Shown one piece after another: positions 60,952 through 64,000 of a stretch of 64,000 bases of DNA. Source of the stretch: Devosia sp. 66-14 (GTDB lineage: Bacteria > Pseudomonadota > Alphaproteobacteria > Rhizobiales > Devosiaceae); the NCBI GenBank assembly GCA_001899085.1, contig MKVB01000006.1, forward strand, positions 208,611 through 272,610, written 5' to 3'. The notes below the pieces were generated by a model. That model was not told where the DNA came from and did no database searches. It saw only the letters and a list, made by a program, of their open reading frames with translations. Both the position numbers and the translations under genes were made by a program. The first letter of the stretch is position 1. Each line of letters begins with the position of its first letter.

Positions 60952-61683
60952 ATGACAACCTCCCTCGCCGGCAAGATCGTCCTCGTTACCGGCGCATCGC
61001 GCGGCATCGGCTACCAAGCGGCGCTCGAGGCGGGACGACGCGGGGCGCATGTGATTGCGGTGGCGCGCACCATTGGCGGGCTCGAGGAGCTCGACGATGA
61101 AATCCAGAAAGCCGGCAGCAGCGCCACGCTGGTGCCGATGGACCTGCTGGAGTTCGACGCCATCGACCGGCTGGGGCTGGCGATCTTCGAGCGCTGGGGG
61201 CATCTCGACGGGTTCGTGGCCAACGCGGCGATGCTGAGCGAGTTGCGGCCGCTGGCGCATGTCGAGCCCAAGGAGTTCGACAAGCTGATGGGCCTCAACG
61301 TCACCGCAAATTACCGGTTGGTCCGCTCCCTCGACCTGCTGCTGCGCCAATCGGCGGCGGGCCGCGTGGTCTTCGTCTCCTCGTCGTCGGCGCATTCGGC
61401 GCGCCCCAACTGGGGCCCGCATGCGGCCAGCAAGGCTGCCGTCGAAGCATTGGCCAAGAGCTATGCGGCCGAAGTCGGCGGCATCACGCCGGTGCGGGTC
61501 AATGCATTCTACCCGGGCGCCGTGCGCACCGCGATGCGGGCCAAGGCGATGCCGGGTGAAAACCCCGACACCCTGCCCCGTCCCGCGGTGCTGGCCCCCA
61601 AGCTGATCGATATGATCGCGCCCGAGTTCACCGAGAACCGCATGCTGTTCGACTGGGAAAAGTCGGAGCTGCGGCCGCTGTAA
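60952..61683 (+). CDS. SDR-family protein with His in place of catalytic Tyr
   Basis: 243 residues from the ATG at 60952. Cofactor site VTGASRGIGYQAALEAG and VANAAM are intact, the serine SSSSAHSA is present, but the Y-x-x-x-K motif reads HAASK (GPHAASKAAVEAL): the catalytic tyrosine is a histidine, one base change from TAT to CAT. Relatives next to purF in rhizobia keep the tyrosine. It may be inactive as a dehydrogenase or have altered chemistry. Confidence 0.88.
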   Translation: MTTSLAGKIVLVTGASRGIGYQAALEAGRRGAHVIAVARTIGGLEELDDEIQKAGSSATLVPMDLLEFDAIDRLGLAIFERWGHLDGFVANAAMLSELRPLAHVEPKEFDKLMGLNVTANYRLVRSLDLLLRQSAAGRVVFVSSSSAHSARPNWGPHAASKAAVEALAKSYAAEVGGITPVRVNAFYPGAVRTAMRAKAMPGENPDTLPRPAVLAPKLIDMIAPEFTENRMLFDWEKSELRPL

Positions 61684-61746
61684 GCGCCCGTCTCCCCGGA
61701 TACCGAGAAAACGGAGATCAGCCTTCGGCCGTGTGCCCCCTGAGCG

Positions 61747-61766
61747 GAGGTTCCCGCTTTCGCGGG
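61747..61766. repeat. Dispersed palindromic element, exact copy
   Basis: GAGGTTCCCGCTTTCGCGGG, identical over 20 bp to 14213-14232, in the 99-bp gap between the SDR and CorC/HlyC genes. Confidence 0.85.
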
Positions 61767-61782
61767 ACTGCCAGGGAAGCGG

Positions 61783-63087
61783 CTAGTTCAGCCGCGTCAC
61801 CATGATCTTGTCGATGCGGCGGCCGTCGAGGTCGAGCACTTCGAAACGCCAATGGCCGCGCTCGAAAGTCTCGCCCACCGCCGGCAGGTGGTTGAGCTCG
61901 GCCAGCACGAAGCCGGCGACGGTCTCGAACTTGGCGTCCTTGGGCACAGGAACGCCCAGATGCGCCTGGAACTCGTCGACCTGCATCCAGCCCGAGACGA
62001 GGAACGAGCCGTCCTCGCGGGTGACATAGGCCTTCTCGTCGCCCTCTTCTTCCTGGAAAGCGCCGGTGATCGCCTCGAGGATGTCGCCCGGGGTGACGAT
62101 ACCTTCGAAATGACCGTACTCGTCAAAGACCAGCGCCATGTGCACCAACGAGCCGCGGATGGCCTTCAGGACGTCGAGAGCGCTGGAGCGATCCATCACC
62201 ACGGGCGCCTGCTTGACCAGCGTGCGCATGTCGAGCGGCGTGGCGGAGAGCACGTTCTCGACCAGATCCTTGCGGACGATCACGCCGACGATCGAGTCCA
62301 CGGCGCCGTCCTGCACCGGCAGCACCGAGTGACGGGTGGCACGAAGCTTTTCGATCATTTCCTCATGCGTCTCGCTCAGATCGAGGAGCTCGACATCGAG
62401 GCGCGGCGTCATCAGGCCACGCGCCGAGCGATCGGCAAGGCGCATGACACCCGAGATCATGTGGCGTTCCTCGGTCTCGAGCACGCCGGCGTGCTCGGCC
62501 TCGGCGATGAGGGTCTTCACCTCTTCATCGGTCACCCGTTCATCGGCCTCACCGCTCTGACCGAGCAGGCGCAGCACCAGTTTGCCGGAAATATCCAGGA
62601 ACCAGACCAGCGGCGCGGCGATCGACGCGATGAACGCCATGGCGGGCGCAACGCGGGCCGCAACGCCTTCCGAATCGCGCAGGGCGACCTGCTTGGGCAC
62701 CAGTTCGCCGATTATCAGTGACAGATAGGTGATGATGATGACGACGATGCCGACGCCGAGCGGCGCGGCAACCGATGGATTGATGCCGGCGCCGGCCAGC
62801 GTCGCGCCCAGCCGTTCACCGAGCGTGGCGCCCGAAAAGGCGCCCGAGAGGACGCCGACGAGGGTAATGCCGATCTGCACCGAGGAGAGGAACTTGCCAG
62901 GATCTTCCTGGAGTTTCAGTGCGACGGAGGCGCCGCGCTTGCCTTCAGCGGCGAGAACTTTGAGGCGCGCAGGGCGGGACGAGACCACCGCCAGTTCGCT
63001 CATTGCAAGCAGGCCGTTGACCAGTGTCAGGACGGCGACAATCAGGATTTCGAGGAACAATGTCGTTTCAAGGTTGCGGCCCCGCAC
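61783..63087 (-). CDS. CorC/HlyC-type CNNM transporter-like membrane protein
   Basis: 434 residues. The N-terminal DUF21 membrane domain (four helices, about 10-175) has LEILIVAVLTLVNGLLAMSELAVVSSR; a CBS pair (about 205-335) has ARGLMTPRLDVELLDL and VLDVLKAIRGSLVHMALVFDEYGHFEGIVTPGDILEAI; a CorC_HlyC transporter-associated domain ends it (GWMQVDEFQAHLGV). Linked to magnesium or cobalt resistance and efflux in relatives. Monocistronic. Confidence 0.9.
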   Translation of the reverse strand: MRGRNLETTLFLEILIVAVLTLVNGLLAMSELAVVSSRPARLKVLAAEGKRGASVALKLQEDPGKFLSSVQIGITLVGVLSGAFSGATLGERLGATLAGAGINPSVAAPLGVGIVVIIITYLSLIIGELVPKQVALRDSEGVAARVAPAMAFIASIAAPLVWFLDISGKLVLRLLGQSGEADERVTDEEVKTLIAEAEHAGVLETEERHMISGVMRLADRSARGLMTPRLDVELLDLSETHEEMIEKLRATRHSVLPVQDGAVDSIVGVIVRKDLVENVLSATPLDMRTLVKQAPVVMDRSSALDVLKAIRGSLVHMALVFDEYGHFEGIVTPGDILEAITGAFQEEEGDEKAYVTREDGSFLVSGWMQVDEFQAHLGVPVPKDAKFETVAGFVLAELNHLPAVGETFERGHWRFEVLDLDGRRIDKIMVTRLN

Positions 63088-63182
63088 TCAGCATCGGGTC
63101 GCTTAAGAGGCGCGGAGTATAGCGACAGTGCGTGAGGGCGCAATGCGATGTTCTGTTGCGCCGACTCGCGATTGACCCGCGG

Positions 63183-64000
63183 TCACGGACTGGCATCGAC
63201 GATCGTCTGCAGGGAGTCGGCGTCGCGGCGGGGCGGTGCGCCGAACAACCGCTTGTACTCCCGGCTGAACTGCGAGGCGCTTTCGTACCCGACGGCGTAG
63301 CCCACCGTGCCGGCTTCGGCGTGCTCGATGACGAGACGCCGGCGCGCCTCGTGCAGCCGGATATGCTTCTGGTATTGCAATGGGCTGAGCCCAGTCACCG
63401 CCTTGAAGCGGCGGTGAAACACCGAAACGCTCATGCCGGCGACCGTCGCCATGGCCTCGACGCTCAGATGCTCGGCGAAATGCTGACGCACCCAGGCCAT
63501 CGACCGGCGGATGTGAGACAGGCGCGAGTCGGAACCGGCGATCTGCCGGAGCAGCGCGCCCTGCGGCCCGGTCAGAAGGCGGAACATCAGCTCGTGTTCG
63601 AGGTTAGGCCCCATGACCCGGATCTCCTCGGGCCGATCGAGCAGGTCCACGAGGCGCCGCCAGGTATCGAGCAATGCTGGACTGGCCTGGCTGACGCCGA
63701 AGCCCGAGGCGGCGGTCTGCTCTTGCATCCCGCGCATGTCGAGCAGCAGCGAGGAGATCACCGCAGCGTCGAGGTTGAGGTTGACCGCAAGGTACGGCTC
63801 CGCCGGCGACGCCTCGCTGATCTGGCCCATAGCCGTGAGTTCAGCGGCGACGATGATGCAGTCCCCGGCGCCGTATTCGAGCACCCGAGTGCCGATGAAG
63901 GTGCGCTTGGCGCCCTGCAAGACCAGGCAAACCACCGGATCGTAGACCAGCGCCGCCGGTTCGGTCGGCTGGTCGAGTCGGTAGATGCGCAGCCTCGGCA
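63183..64000 (-). CDS. AraC-family regulator, 5' end cut by window edge
   Basis: 272 codons are visible in frame to the edge (from 63998), beginning PRLRIYRLDQPTEPAALVYDP; the true start is beyond. The N-terminal AraC_N-type domain (VVCLVLQGAKRTFIGTRVL) and the C-terminal pair of helix-turn-helices (HLSVEAMATVAGMSVSVFHRRFKAVTG, GYAVGYESASQFSREYKRLFG) are intact. A GTG at 63935 would give 250 residues but truncates the conserved N-terminus. Relatives are annotated as AraC-type transcriptional regulators, usually controlling an adjacent oxidoreductase, which would be beyond the edge. Confidence 0.9.
   Translation of the reverse strand, partial: PRLRIYRLDQPTEPAALVYDPVVCLVLQGAKRTFIGTRVLEYGAGDCIIVAAELTAMGQISEASPAEPYLAVNLNLDAAVISSLLLDMRGMQEQTAASGFGVSQASPALLDTWRRLVDLLDRPEEIRVMGPNLEHELMFRLLTGPQGALLRQIAGSDSRLSHIRRSMAWVRQHFAEHLSVEAMATVAGMSVSVFHRRFKAVTGLSPLQYQKHIRLHEARRRLVIEHAEAGTVGYAVGYESASQFSREYKRLFGAPPRRDADSLQTIVDASP

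Noticed and set aside
1-64000. tRNA, rRNA, CRISPR or prophage genes
   Set aside because: No cloverleaf with a CCA-type end, no rRNA core sequence, no regularly spaced repeats, and no phage or transposase frames were seen.

Overview
The window looks like a chromosomal segment of an alphaproteobacterium of the order Hyphomicrobiales (Rhizobiales), most likely Devosia or a near relative. The evidence is the high G+C, the gene order fabD-fabG-acpP-fabF-mltG-yicC-gmk, the rpsF-rpsR-rplI block, lptF-lptG-lptD-surA-pdxA-rsmA, and several small proteins typical of that order. The genus is an inference, because no rRNA or other decisive marker is present. About 70 protein genes are supported. I see no tRNA, rRNA, CRISPR array, prophage or insertion sequence.

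Layout. 1-11.6 kb is an accessory-looking region: a truncated glyoxalase-like gene, a TSUP permease, a molybdopterin oxidoreductase, a guanidinium exporter (sugE/gdx) preceded by what reads as a guanidine-II riboswitch, an MFS permease, a potassium-channel-like protein, a three-domain glutaminase, and three related secreted FecR-domain proteins scattered between them. 11.6-20.7 kb holds two tautomerases, a DEAD-box helicase, ndk, an ABC-F ATPase, a DUF985 cupin, holC and pepA. 20.9-29.2 kb is the envelope and ribosome-maturation run lptF-lptG-lptD-surA-like-pdxA-rsmA, with a DUF305 gene lodged on the opposite strand. 29.2-36.1 kb, mostly on the minus strand, is the fatty-acid cluster with mltG, yicC and gmk. 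37.2-40.4 kb contains the S6/S18/L9 operon and a small outer-membrane barrel. 40.4-42.8 kb contains two divergent regulator/target pairs (TetR/SRPBCC and MarR/cytochrome b561), each with visible palindromic operators. 43-47.5 kb has dnaB, alr, and a sugar isomerase plus PfkB kinase pair. 48-51.4 kb has a P-loop kinase, an OmpR/histidine-kinase pair and a divergent PepSY/cytochrome b561 pair. 51.4-56.9 kb is mixed metabolism (SDR, VOC protein, S41-like protein, methyltransferase, ManD-like enolase, 2H phosphoesterase). 57-63.1 kb is radA-cvpA-purF-SDR and a CorC/HlyC-type protein, and the right edge cuts an AraC regulator.

The strongest non-routine signals are: (1) two ACGR-loop hairpins upstream of sugE, with a 12-bp tandem duplication in their linker; (2) three signal-peptide-bearing FecR-domain paralogs with a shared four-cysteine pattern and no FecI or FecA nearby; (3) a concentric 40-bp palindrome in front of a VOC gene; (4) a tautomerase carrying a lysine/alanine/proline-rich histone-H1-like tail; (5) an S41-like gene whose conserved N-terminus reaches past its first usual start codon to an ATC behind a good ribosome-binding site; and (6) dispersed copies of an exact 20-bp palindromic intergenic element.
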